Origin: Mesotoga prima MesG1.Ag.4.2
GTDB lineage: Bacteria; Thermotogota; Thermotogae; Petrotogales; Kosmotogaceae
Length of the DNA: 64,000 nucleotides
Reading direction: 5' to 3'
NCBI RefSeq assembly: GCF_000147715.2
Contig: NC_017934.1
Coordinates: 2,480,001 to 2,544,000 of the forward strand
Within the stretch, counting starts at the first letter, position 1, and every line of letters starts with the position of its first letter. The translations under genes and the position numbers were made by a program. Below are positions 28,241 through 35,932 of the stretch, piece by piece. The notes under the pieces were generated by a model. That model saw only the letters and a program-made list of their open reading frames with translations, was not told the origin of the DNA and did no database searches.

Positions 28241-28834
28241 GACTCACCTCGCAGCGGGAATAGCGATAGAGGCGGTCAATATGGGAGACACAGTCGCTTT
28301 CATAACGGCCCCGTCTCTTAAGATCGGGGACTTCAAGACTGTTTGCGAGAAGGTACAGGAGTGTTCGGGGGTAGACCTTCTCGTTATTGACGACCTCAGC
28401 AACGAGACGGAAAACAAGATGACGACCGACAAGATATTCGAACTGATAAACCACAGGTATGAACAGGGAGCGGGAACGATAATAACCTCCAACCTGAATT
28501 TGACAGATTTCGACTCAACCGTTGGGGCAAGGATCTTCAGCAGACTGGGCGAGAGAACAGCGATCATGAGGCTGGAAGGAGTCGGCTCTTACCGGGAGAA
28601 GAAGAGGGAGAGATATGTGGCGTGGACGAAACAACCGCTGGAAGATCAAGGACCCGCTGAACGCTGAACGCTGGGTAGTGCAAGAACCCGCTGGAAAGAT
28701 CGAAGAGCCGCTGAGGGCTGAAGGCTAGGAAGAGCAAGGCAGTAAGAAGAAAGGTTATCGGTCAACGGTCCACCGTCAGCCGATTAAGTTCAGCGTCATT
28801 ACGCAAAATCCACCAAAGAAGCAGGAGGTCTGAA

Positions 28835-29203
28835 ATGTCGTTTGGTTTCAAGAATCTGGAAGTATGGAAAGTAAGCAAGTCCTTCGCAAAGGATGTGTAT
28901 GAATTGACTTCATCCTTCACTTCAGATGAGAAGTTTGGTCTTGTCGCTCAGTTAAGAAGGGCAGCGATTTCAGTTATGTCGAATATAGCCGAAGGAGCTG
29001 GGCGGAAACACAAGAAAGAGTTTGACCATTTTCTCTATCTTGCCCGCGGTTCGTTGAATGAGGCACTTGCTCAGTTGGAGATTTCCTTTGAGTTTGGCTA
29101 TCTGAATCGAGATCAGCTTGATCTAATCGAGAAGAAGGCCGAAAGCATTAATAGAATGCTCTGGAAACTCTCTAAGTCTCTTGAAAAATCGGAGGACCGA
29201 TGA
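28835..29203 (+). CDS. Four-helix-bundle protein (23S rRNA IVS-encoded family)
   Basis: 122 residues. FKNLEVWKVSKSFAKDVYEL, then VAQLRRAAISVMSNIAEGAG and FDHFLYLARGSLNEALAQLE, match the same family as 21520-21897, though the two proteins differ widely, so they are not a recent copy. GGAGG lies 12 bases before ATG. It follows the broken helicase loader after about 160 bases of intergenic repeats. Role unknown. Confidence 0.88.
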   Translation: MSFGFKNLEVWKVSKSFAKDVYELTSSFTSDEKFGLVAQLRRAAISVMSNIAEGAGRKHKKEFDHFLYLARGSLNEALAQLEISFEFGYLNRDQLDLIEKKAESINRMLWKLSKSLEKSEDR

Positions 29204-29280
29204 CGGCTGACGGAGGACGTCTTTTCAAAGTGTTCAGCGTTTAATATGCTTGCAACTATTTCGACGAAAGGAGAAATGTG

Positions 29281-30066
29281 ATGGAAGACAGAATAGCCAA
29301 GACTTTGGCTTTGCTTCTGGATGGAAGATGGAATGAGGCGTTTAAACTTTATCACGAGATAATAAACGATCTCTCAAAGGAGAAGAGTGTTCCGGAAACA
29401 GTTGAAAACACAAAGGACAGTCAAACCTCTTCGAAGACTGAAGAGGCGGTATCTGTCGTGAGTGAATTTGAGCGATGGCCCACACTGAACGATGAAGAGC
29501 TGTGGGATCTCGGTCATATCGCTTATCTCTTCGATGACACAGAGACGGCAGAATCTCTTATAGAGGAGCATTACTCAAGAAAACCGAACGACATAGAGGG
29601 GATGGTATTCCTCGGAATGATCTACAAGAAGAGAAACAAGCCTTACAAATCCGAACTGATGTACAGGGCTGCACTTTCGGAAGATAAAGACAACATGAAA
29701 GCTGTGGAAGAGCTTGTTTATCTTTACCTCGAAACCGAGAGGCCTCTCGACGCCCTAGCCTGGGTACAGAAGTTACTGAGACTCGATCCCCGGACTCCGA
29801 AAAATTACTTTCTTGCAGGCAAGGCGCTTGAGAAACTTGACAGGGAAGAGCAAAGCAGAAGATACATTATCGCCAGTATGATCCTCGATCAATCGAGCTC
29901 TTTCAGGGGAAGTCTGCAGAGCTTCTACGAAGACAGACTCGGGGAATCAATCACCATAGCCGATCTCTTCGACGGAAAGGAGGTTATTGAGGAATGGGTG
30001 GGAAAAAACCGGCACGCGGTTGACCGTTCTCCGTTCTCCGAGTTCGAACACCAGGAGAGCTATTGA
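29281..30066 (+). CDS. TPR-repeat protein
   Basis: 261 residues from ATG at 29281 (AGGAG ten bases upstream). Several 34-residue helical pairs are visible, for example ELWDLGHIAYLFDDTETAES, EGMVFLGMIYKKRNKPYKSE and KNYFLAGKALEKLDREEQSR, which mark tetratricopeptide repeats for protein binding. No signal peptide. The last 20 residues are encoded partly by a copy of the CGGTTGACCGTTCTCCG-type intergenic repeat (30018-30040), which suggests that the natural C-terminus was replaced. Confidence 0.7.
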   Translation: MEDRIAKTLALLLDGRWNEAFKLYHEIINDLSKEKSVPETVENTKDSQTSSKTEEAVSVVSEFERWPTLNDEELWDLGHIAYLFDDTETAESLIEEHYSRKPNDIEGMVFLGMIYKKRNKPYKSELMYRAALSEDKDNMKAVEELVYLYLETERPLDALAWVQKLLRLDPRTPKNYFLAGKALEKLDREEQSRRYIIASMILDQSSSFRGSLQSFYEDRLGESITIADLFDGKEVIEEWVGKNRHAVDRSPFSEFEHQESY

Positions 30067-31132
30067 TACCAAAACGAAAAGGTCCTTGATTGGCTCTTGG
30101 CTAGATAATCTCGTATCTGACCATGATGCGAGACACGGGAGGGATCTTCCTCAGCGTGCAGCGAATAGGGGGGTCTCCAATCTTAAGCGTAAAGCCTTTC
30201 CGGAGGACGGTGGACCTGTGACGGACAACGATTTCTTCTGAGTGCAACTTAGACAATGCCACTGCATATTCACATAGCTGAACCGAAGCCGGGCATCCGC
30301 CCGGCTACTTCAATTCTCTTTCATTAGGACAAACGTCTTCAGTTCAAAACGATCTCTTCTTGTTAGAGAAATTCGACAACAGATTCCGAAATGTATATCT
30401 GACATGGTTGCCATTCGTTCTGCTAGTCGTTGGTTAGTTCTAGTTCTGCTTAAGAATTCACATATGAACTGAGGCGATTCCCAATTTGATTGTTCCCTTA
30501 AACTAAGTGAGATTCCCAAGGTTGAAGAGAGCCCACGTTCTCTTCTAGAAACGATCACTGTTGTATTATCAGTTTAACGGTTTGACAAGACTACCGATCT
30601 ACCAATCACATCATATTAGTGTATTTTGTTCCGAATGTTAAGTGATGTAAAATAACAGACATGCCGTAATGAAATTCAAAAGGATAGCAGTGAGAAGCAG
30701 GGAGAAAGCTTACGAGATCCTTAGCATTAGGGATTTTGGGAAACCCAGCGAAAAAATGTTAAGGTTCTGGTGTTTGATCATACGACATCTAGGATCAACA
30801 GAAAAGGATTCCTGCAACCACATGGCAAGAAACGGCCAGGACGTGGAAGAATTAACGACGGTGTTCTTTTTGCCAGGGATTGATGCACAGTCAGTTGCGT
30901 ATGCCTTCGGGAGGTGTATGAATGCGAAGGGGTGTTATTTGACTTCTCCGCTCTGAGGTTTGATAAGACATTGGCAGCAAAGGCGTAAACCACTGCTAGC
31001 CAATAGTGTAGTATATGCATTTTCTTGTCGCCTAGAAAACTGCATGCATGTGAAAGCGGAAGAATAATGAGCATAAACGTGCTTATTTTAACTTAATCGA
31101 TCGTGATCGTAATTCTATCGAATTATTATTAC
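30067..31132. other. Gene-poor stretch with repeats and a hairpin
   Basis: 30190-30230 is a degenerate copy of the GGACGGTGGACC repeat family. AAGCCGGGCATCCGCCCGGC at 30286-30305 forms a strong stem and may terminate the TPR gene. An open frame at 30669-30956 (95 codons) has no family mark and no good ribosome site, so I do not call it a gene. 31096-31112 contains GATCGTGATCGTAAT, partly palindromic, just upstream of the first TAC module. Confidence 0.5.
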
Positions 31133-31152
31133 ATAAGTTATAGGTTATAAAT
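31133..31152 (+). promoter_or_regulatory. Likely operator/promoter of TAC module 1
   Basis: ATAAGTTATAGGTTATAAAT lies ten bases before the toxin start. The same place before module 2 (33294-33313) has ACAACTTATAAGTTATAAAT, 17 of 20 bases alike. Because the rest of the upstream DNA differs, this shared element is probably the site bound by the XRE antitoxins, and may include the -10 box. Confidence 0.5.
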
Positions 31153-31162
31153 GAGGTGTGCG

Positions 31163-31546
31163 ATGAGAATCATAAGATCAGAAAGCTTCAATTCTGAATT
31201 TCTAGACTTTCTGGACAAGCATAATAATAGGGTAGCTCCTGTTATGGACAAGCTTGGTTTCTTCGAAGAGGTACTTGAAAGGGACGGGCCTATAGGAGTC
31301 AGAAAGTCCGGTCTACTGGAAAAGTTGCATGGTACGAGCATTAACAGCATTACGTTGATTAGAAAAGGATTGAATGTTCGTTGTTTGTGTTTTTTCCCCA
31401 GCGATGGGATTGAAGAGGTCTGTGTTTTGCTTATGGTGTTCATTGAGAAAAGCTCAGCAGATTATGATAAGGCAGTCAGGCAAGCTGAAATTCTGGCGGA
31501 TAAATGGTTGAGCGATAATAAAGGATTCAAAGTTCGAAAGGGGTGA
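31163..31546 (+). CDS. RelE/HigB-like toxin of TAC module 1
   Basis: 127 residues from ATG 31163, preceded by GAGGTG. It has the plan of the RelE/HigB RNase-toxin superfamily: basic centre (GPIGVRKSGLLEKLHGTSIN), then the strands VRCLCFFPSDGIEEVCVLLM and the closing helix EKSSADYDKAVRQAEILADK W. Assignment rests on this layout and on gene order; single catalytic residues are not certain. The gene ends four bases before the XRE gene. It would cleave mRNA on the ribosome unless bound by the antitoxin. The toxin-first order is that of higBA loci, unlike most toxin-antitoxin pairs. Confidence 0.7.
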   Translation: MRIIRSESFNSEFLDFLDKHNNRVAPVMDKLGFFEEVLERDGPIGVRKSGLLEKLHGTSINSITLIRKGLNVRCLCFFPSDGIEEVCVLLMVFIEKSSADYDKAVRQAEILADKWLSDNKGFKVRKG

Positions 31547-31550
31547 AACA

Positions 31551-31958
31551 ATGGCCAATAAGAGGAGTTCATCTTTTGGTGAGTTTCTTGACCAGATTGC
31601 AAAGACCTACAATGTTGAAGATTCTCTCGCTATAGGTAGGATTAAGGGTCAAGTTGCCAGTCAGTTAATGAGCTACAGAAAAGAAAGAGGTCTTTCGCAG
31701 AAACAGTTGGGTGAGCTGTTAGGTTTTAAGCAGCCATACGTATCAAATATTGAACGTGGAGAAGAGAATCTTAGCTTAGAAACTCTTGTCAAGATCTCTG
31801 CCTGTCTTAAAGGAAGACTAAATGTAGATCTTGGAATAACTGACAGAAAAACTAAGATAACAAAAGAGGTAATAAAATACGTTCCAATATATATTCCCGT
31901 AATTTCGGTGCAGAATAATGAAAGCTCTTTTTGCTGGAAACCGAGTGAGGCGGCATGA
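31551..31958 (+). CDS. XRE-family antitoxin of TAC module 1, with C-terminal extension
   Basis: 135 residues. The helix-turn-helix covers about 37-92 (LMSYRKERGLSQKQLGELLG, then KQPYVSNIERGEENLS). After the domain comes an extension, residues 103-135, with a hydrophobic and aromatic patch (VIKYVPIYIPVISV, later SSFCWKPSEAA). In chaperone-dependent HigA antitoxins an added C-terminal tail of this type, the chaperone-addiction (ChAD) segment, makes the antitoxin unstable until a SecB-like chaperone binds it. Next gene begins three bases after its stop. Confidence 0.8.
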   Translation: MANKRSSSFGEFLDQIAKTYNVEDSLAIGRIKGQVASQLMSYRKERGLSQKQLGELLGFKQPYVSNIERGEENLSLETLVKISACLKGRLNVDLGITDRKTKITKEVIKYVPIYIPVISVQNNESSFCWKPSEAA

Positions 31959-31961
31959 TAA

Positions 31962-32381
31962 ATGAATAGAGTGGAACAAGCTATACTTCAGATGAAAAGA
32001 TATCTGATAAAGGAGTTTTGCTTCTCCTACACTCCAGTGCAAAATGAGATCGTGATATCTATTGAACTCGGTAGAGAGACAAAAATCATCGAAGAAGACG
32101 GTAAGAAGAACTGTCTTCTTGAGCTCACTCTAACAGCATTTGGTAGAGCCGATGAGACAGATTATCTTACGATAAAGGCAAGCATGGAGGGTGTCTTCGA
32201 ATGCCAAGAAACCCTCGAAGAAAAGGCATTAGAAAAAATGGTTGCTGAGAGCGGTACTTCAATACTTCTGCCAGTACTACGCGCAGCTATTCTATCATTT
32301 ACAGGGCAGGCAGGACTTACACCTCCAATTGTTATTCCGCTTATGAATCCACGTTTTTCTTCGGAAGCAGAAAAACAGTAA
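31962..32381 (+). CDS. SecB-like chaperone of TAC module 1
   Basis: 139 residues, the size of SecB. The last quarter, LLPVLRAAILSFTGQAGLTP followed by PIVIPLMNP (residues 102-130), matches the SecB signature of proline-arginine, hydrophobic helix, small residue, PP, strand and final N. Before it are amphipathic strands (NEIVISIELG, LLELTLTAFG, YLTIKASMEGVFE). Together with the toxin and XRE genes this is the gene set of TAC loci such as higB-higA-secB (Rv1955-Rv1957) of Mycobacterium tuberculosis. It would fold and protect its antitoxin. A general export role cannot be excluded. Confidence 0.8.
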   Translation: MNRVEQAILQMKRYLIKEFCFSYTPVQNEIVISIELGRETKIIEEDGKKNCLLELTLTAFGRADETDYLTIKASMEGVFECQETLEEKALEKMVAESGTSILLPVLRAAILSFTGQAGLTPPIVIPLMNPRFSSEAEKQ

Positions 32382-33295
32382 AGAGTCTATATACGCTTCC
32401 TCAGCTTTTAGTCGAACTTCTCATTTGATCTTATGATATAGCCAAGATGTTTTTGCATTGAAGAAAGAAGCTGCTTTTGCGAGGCTTCCCGGAGAAACAG
32501 CTCGAAACCAGCGTAGAAATCCTATGATAATTTGCCGTAATTGTGGGATTCGACTTCTTGAGACCGTCTTTCAACAGAACAAATGGACATTCAAAATCAA
32601 ACCCCGGCGCCAGAGGCATCTCCGCAAAAGATTCTCTTTTCGGAGGAACTTCGTCTTCTAAAGAGAAATAATAAACAGGACACGCAAAAGTACACTCCAA
32701 GCCGAGTCTGGGGCCTTTGAGATACTCAACGAGTCAAGCGCGCGGTGATTTGAAAATAACGTCTTTCGTACAACTTCCTAGATCATGGACTCGTCCTTTG
32801 GAGAGTACTGCTAAAGAAGCAAACGCGGCCGTTTCACAGATCGAAACGTAGATCCTGTGCAGGTGCTCTCACAGGATGACAAAGTAAGGGATTAGCATGA
32901 GTTACTCGGGATGACGGCATAGGGTTAGTCGGAAAGCAGCTCATGTGGTCATTCTGACGAAGCTTCTGGTCAGAATCTAGATCCTTGGCACGGGCCGACG
33001 CTATAGATATGTTAAGTAGCGAATACACCGCAGCGAGAGAATACATTAAGCTTATTGTAGTTAATGCAACTTAATGAATGATCCGGATGTCTTTGCGAAG
33101 GAAAAGCCGCACGCAGAAGAATTGTCAGAGGCCAATTACTCGATTGTTCTCCATCCAGAGATCAACTCAAGAGGATTGTTGAAGCCATGTGGAAAGCTCA
33201 TGGAAATCATTCGATATCGCGAGCAAAGCCTTGTTAACTGGCCCAAAATGGTGGTAATGAGTAATAATCGTTACGGATCGTTCTTACAATAATAC
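32382..33295. other. Gene-free stretch between the TAC modules
   Basis: 32427-32758 is a diverged copy of 34700-35029, the DNA after module 2. 32855-32995 holds degenerate intergenic repeats. An open frame at 33074-33292 has no recognisable family and no convincing start signal. Nothing else is seen. Confidence 0.55.
32427..32758 (+). repeat. Direct repeat copy 1, downstream of TAC module 1
   Basis: About 330 bases alike to 34700-35029; shared runs include CGTAGAAATCCTATGA and GGGGCCTTTGAGATACTCAA. Each copy follows a SecB-like gene by about 45-60 bases, so the unit toxin-antitoxin-chaperone-tail was duplicated as a whole. No frame is open through both copies. Confidence 0.8.
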
Positions 33296-33313
33296 AACTT
33301 ATAAGTTATAAAT
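33294..33313 (+). promoter_or_regulatory. Likely operator/promoter of TAC module 2
   Basis: AACTTATAAGTT (33296-33307) is a perfect 12-base palindrome followed by ATAAAT, ten bases before the toxin start. Module 1 has a similar element at 31133-31152. Confidence 0.5.
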
Positions 33314-33322
33314 AGAGGTAAG

Positions 33323-33747
33323 ATGGAGAGAAAGATCGATGTCTTATCCGACGAGAAAATGCAGAGGGAATTTGACAAGTACGTAGAAAAAATCCCTCCA
33401 GAAAGAAGGATCTGATAAAGAAAAGGTTTTTGTTCACCGAACTGCTGGAGAAGGCGGGGGAGAATTATGTGAAAACGGAACTTGCAAAACCGCGAAGATC
33501 TTCCCGCCTGGAGATTTTGAGACGTACGAAGACCAGTTATTCGATATATTCTCTTCATCTTACGGAGACTAAGAGGAATGATCCAGAAAACGCAAGGATT
33601 CTTTTCTGCTTCTTCAATGATAAGAAGGTTATTGTCTATCTCGTCTTCTTTGATGAGTCCGATGAAAAGTATGAGAAGGCGATCGAGAGACTGAAGTCGA
33701 GGATTTGTGAATGGACCGGGCGGGGATTTAATGTATGCAAGTTTTAG
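33323..33747 (+). pseudogene. RelE/HigB-like toxin of TAC module 2, with a frameshift
   Basis: ATG at 33323 (GAGGT upstream) opens MERKIDVLSDEKMQREFDKY, but the frame ends at 33410-33415 (TGA TAA). The protein continues in the -1 frame as RKKDLIKKRFLFTELLEKAG and on to FFDESDEKYEKAIERLKSRI, ending at 33747 with the same layout as toxin 1. One extra A in the A6 run at 33387-33392 would join the two halves smoothly. Either the toxin is broken by a one-base deletion, or the A run allows slippage, or the base is a sequencing error. The antitoxin and chaperone behind it are intact. Confidence 0.75.
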
Positions 33748-33762
33748 GAGGTGTAGTTACTT

Positions 33763-34194
33763 ATGTTTTCATGGGGTGTAGGCGACGGTAATAAAAGGAT
33801 GGTTACTGAAAATCCAGAGCCTCTATTCAAGAGAGATAGCGACCTGTTGTTAGAGTCGGCAGACGATGATACGAGATTTGAATTGAAATTGATTGGAGTC
33901 ATGACGGATATTTCTGCAGCTCTTATCAACTATCGGGCGGATAACTCCCTTTCACAAAAGGAGCTGGCAGAAAAACTAGAGTGCAGCCAGGCAATGGTCT
34001 CGAAAATCGAAAGTGGCGACTATAACTTCACAATTAGAAAGCTTTTTGACGTTGTCAACAAACTCGGAGGTCGTGTATCTCTTGAGATTGACTTCAAAGA
34101 TGGTACTTCGGTTACAAATTCTTCAGAAGAGCGAGTCTCAATATGGGAGTGCGTTGGCAATCAAAGCATCAAAGGGATGAAGAATAGTGCCTGA
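33763..34194 (+). CDS. XRE-family antitoxin of TAC module 2, with C-terminal extension
   Basis: 143 residues; helix-turn-helix at about 49-105 (LINYRADNSLSQKELAEKLE, then CSQAMVSKIESGDYNFT). The following strand GGRVSLEIDF is the usual HigA end; residues 112-143 are an extension with VSIWECVGNQ, a hydrophobic spot with a tryptophan, a candidate chaperone-addiction segment. GGAGGTG precedes the ATG. Its end overlaps the chaperone start. Sequence identity to the module 1 antitoxin is low outside the DNA-binding part, so the modules diverged long ago. Confidence 0.78.
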   Translation: MFSWGVGDGNKRMVTENPEPLFKRDSDLLLESADDDTRFELKLIGVMTDISAALINYRADNSLSQKELAEKLECSQAMVSKIESGDYNFTIRKLFDVVNKLGGRVSLEIDFKDGTSVTNSSEERVSIWECVGNQSIKGMKNSA

Positions 34195-34639
34195 GCCAGT
34201 GAATGCTGAGTTTCGTTTCTTGGCGCACAGAATTTCTGATTTTTCCTTTACGCTCCATGAGGGGATCAAAAACATGTCAGTTTCGCTGGACCTGGATGAT
34301 CCAGAGCTTGAATATAGGCGTGCCGATAACGGTTGCCTCCTCGGCTTGTTGTCTCTCTCAGTCAAAGTCAGGGGTCGGAGCGGCAGAAAGATTGCTTTGA
34401 AGCTCGATGCAACAATCAAGGGCAGGTTTGAAGCTCCCGAGAATATGGAAGATAAAACATTCGAAGACTTCTGCATGATTAGCGGGGCCGCAACTTTGAT
34501 CCCTCTTCTCAGGGCAACCATTATCTCTTTCACTTCGCAGGCTGGAATGAATCCCCCTATTAGAATACCTTTGATCAACGTGCCTCAGTCGCTCTCAAAG
34601 ACCGCCTTGTCAGAGAAAAGAGAGAAGAACAGGGAATAG
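34187..34639 (+). CDS. SecB-like chaperone of TAC module 2
   Basis: 150 residues from GTG 34187, overlapping the antitoxin stop by eight bases. The C-terminal IPLLRATIISFTSQAGMNPP then IRIPLINV (residues 105-132) has the same signature as the module 1 chaperone, and the strands before it correspond (SLSVKVRGRSGRK, LKLDATIKGRFEAPENMED). Tight coupling suggests that antitoxin and chaperone are made in fixed ratio. Its strongly basic tail (SEKREKNRE) is not in module 1. Confidence 0.8.
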   Translation: MPEPVNAEFRFLAHRISDFSFTLHEGIKNMSVSLDLDDPELEYRRADNGCLLGLLSLSVKVRGRSGRKIALKLDATIKGRFEAPENMEDKTFEDFCMISGAATLIPLLRATIISFTSQAGMNPPIRIPLINVPQSLSKTALSEKREKNRE

Positions 34640-34699
34640 TCTGATTAGAGCTCTTTTGAGATTATATTAGTCAGCTCGCTTTCATCGCACATCTCGAGT

Positions 34700-35029
34700 G
34701 ATCATAGGATATAGCCAGTGGATATTTGTATTGAAGAAAGCAGCCGCTTACGCGTGGCTTCCCGGAGAAAATCGCTCGAAATCAGCGTAGAAATCCTATG
34801 ACAATTGCCGTAATTATGGGATTCGACTTCTTGCGACCGGCTTTCGACTGAGTATGACGACATTGAAAATCAAGCTCGTTGTACCGAACCGCCGCCGGGA
34901 AAGACTCTTCTTTCAGAAGGATTCCATTTTTCTCATGAGACAGTAAACAGGACTCGCAAAAGAACACTCCTAGTCGAGGTCGGGGCCTTTGAGATACTCA
35001 ACGAATCAAGTGCACGGTGATTTGAAAAT
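34700..35029 (+). repeat. Direct repeat copy 2, downstream of TAC module 2
   Basis: Partner of 32427-32758; see there. Copies are colinear over their whole length with many substitutions, which fits an old tandem duplication. Confidence 0.8.
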
Positions 35030-35121
35030 GCGGTGGTACGTTTGGATTTACTTTCAATTTTGCTTTTCTTTAGCGCGTTTCAGGATTCGTGCTGTCAAAG
35101 TCGATTTCATCATTATAAGAA

Positions 35122-35143
35122 CAAGGGCCCTTTCGGGCCCTTG
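35122..35143 (-). terminator. Hairpin after the secreted repeat protein gene
   Basis: AAGGGCCC, loop TTTC, GGGCCCTT is a perfect stem. On the minus strand it is followed by GTTCTTAT, a modest U-rich tail, so it should end the gene at 35168-35587. Confidence 0.65.
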
Positions 35144-35167
35144 ACTTGAATTAGTAGGGGTTTTATT

Positions 35168-35587
35168 TTACAGCTGTGCTGCTTTTCCGAATCCTCTGCC
35201 GAGTCCCGGTCCCTTTTCGCCAGAGGCTCCGTGCCTGTAGCCTGTTCCGTCCTGGGCATTCTTCAGTTCTCTTACACCGTCATTCGGGCAGTTGTCATTT
35301 ATTCCGTCGCCGTCTGCATCCACAAAGTTCTCACAGGTTGTAGGATCCTGAACTCTCTGCATTGCTCTTGTTGCTGCTTCATTACCAGCCTGTCCTTTTC
35401 TATTCATGTAAACCTTTTCACCGTCTACGGGGCAGTTATCGTTGATTCCGTCTCCGTCTTCATCTACGAAGGTCTCACATGCCACCACGTCCTGAGCTCT
35501 CTTTATTTGCCTTGAACCATAACCAACAGCCAAAGTCATTCCACCGATCAGAAGAACCGCTATCGCAATCAACACTATCTTTTTCAT
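35168..35587 (-). CDS. Secreted protein with two thrombospondin type 3-like calcium motifs
   Basis: 139 residues. MKKIVLIAIAVLLIGGMTLA is a signal peptide. Two copies of FVDxDGDGINDNCPxDG (about residues 40-56 and 87-103) are calcium-binding loops of the thrombospondin type 3/EF-hand-like kind, each with a preceding CE and a cysteine in the loop. The C-terminus is rich in glycine. GGAGGTG before ATG. It is probably exported to the periplasm or sheath-like envelope; its partner is unknown. Confidence 0.75.
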   Translation of the reverse strand: MKKIVLIAIAVLLIGGMTLAVGYGSRQIKRAQDVVACETFVDEDGDGINDNCPVDGEKVYMNRKGQAGNEAATRAMQRVQDPTTCENFVDADGDGINDNCPNDGVRELKNAQDGTGYRHGASGEKGPGLGRGFGKAAQL

Positions 35588-35897
35588 CTCTTACACCTCC
35601 ATATGATTTTTGGTACATTCTCAGTCTACGGTCCGTTTCTTGGAGCCCGCTTAAAAGCCGCTTAGAGATTGCTTAGAGATTTGAAGAGCCGGGTCTTGGG
35701 TTGTGGAATCTAGAGTCTGGCAAGGACGGGGTCCTGTACAGTATCCCTGAACAGGAGCACTTCAGTGACAAAGTGAGAACGAACTTCACAGCGGCCAGAA
35801 AAAAGAGGTTCCTACGAAGCGGCTCTTCCAGCGATCAGGGGATTCTTGTTCCTAAACGCACAGCGGTTCTTAGGAGCGAGATGCTGAAACGAGTTCA
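35588..35897. other. Intergenic repeats, no gene
   Basis: Holds a degenerate copy of the long repeat family (AGCGATCAGGGGATTCTTGT and CGCACAGCGGTTCTT, 35829-35875) next to the IS110 end. I see no gene. Confidence 0.6.
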
Positions 35898-35932
35898 GAT
35901 ACTCTAAGTTGTCAAGTATAGAATTAGGAAAA

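Larger units (their letters stand above)
26455..28667 (+). pseudogene. DnaC-like helicase loader, split by an IS256 element
   Basis: The first part (26455-26911) ends with VLLGGYGTGKTH, the Walker A motif; the rest resumes at 28249 with LAAGIAIEAVNMGDTVAFIT, Walker B LLVIDDLSNE and the sensor region IITSNLNLTDFDSTVGARIF. Removing the IS and one copy of the 8-bp duplication restores one frame of about 291 residues. A DnaC/IstB-type ATPase of this size loads the replicative helicase. A cysteine group, ECMRNCPGPEKCPYGG, lies near its start. The insertion falls in the ATP-binding loop, so the present alleles cannot be active. The block it served is therefore probably a defective element. Confidence 0.85.

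Noticed and set aside
30669-30956. 95-codon frame before TAC module 1
   Set aside because: No family resemblance and no clear ribosome site; could be a remnant, but I cannot support it.
33074-33292. 72-codon frame between the TAC modules
   Set aside because: No ribosome site and no recognisable domain.
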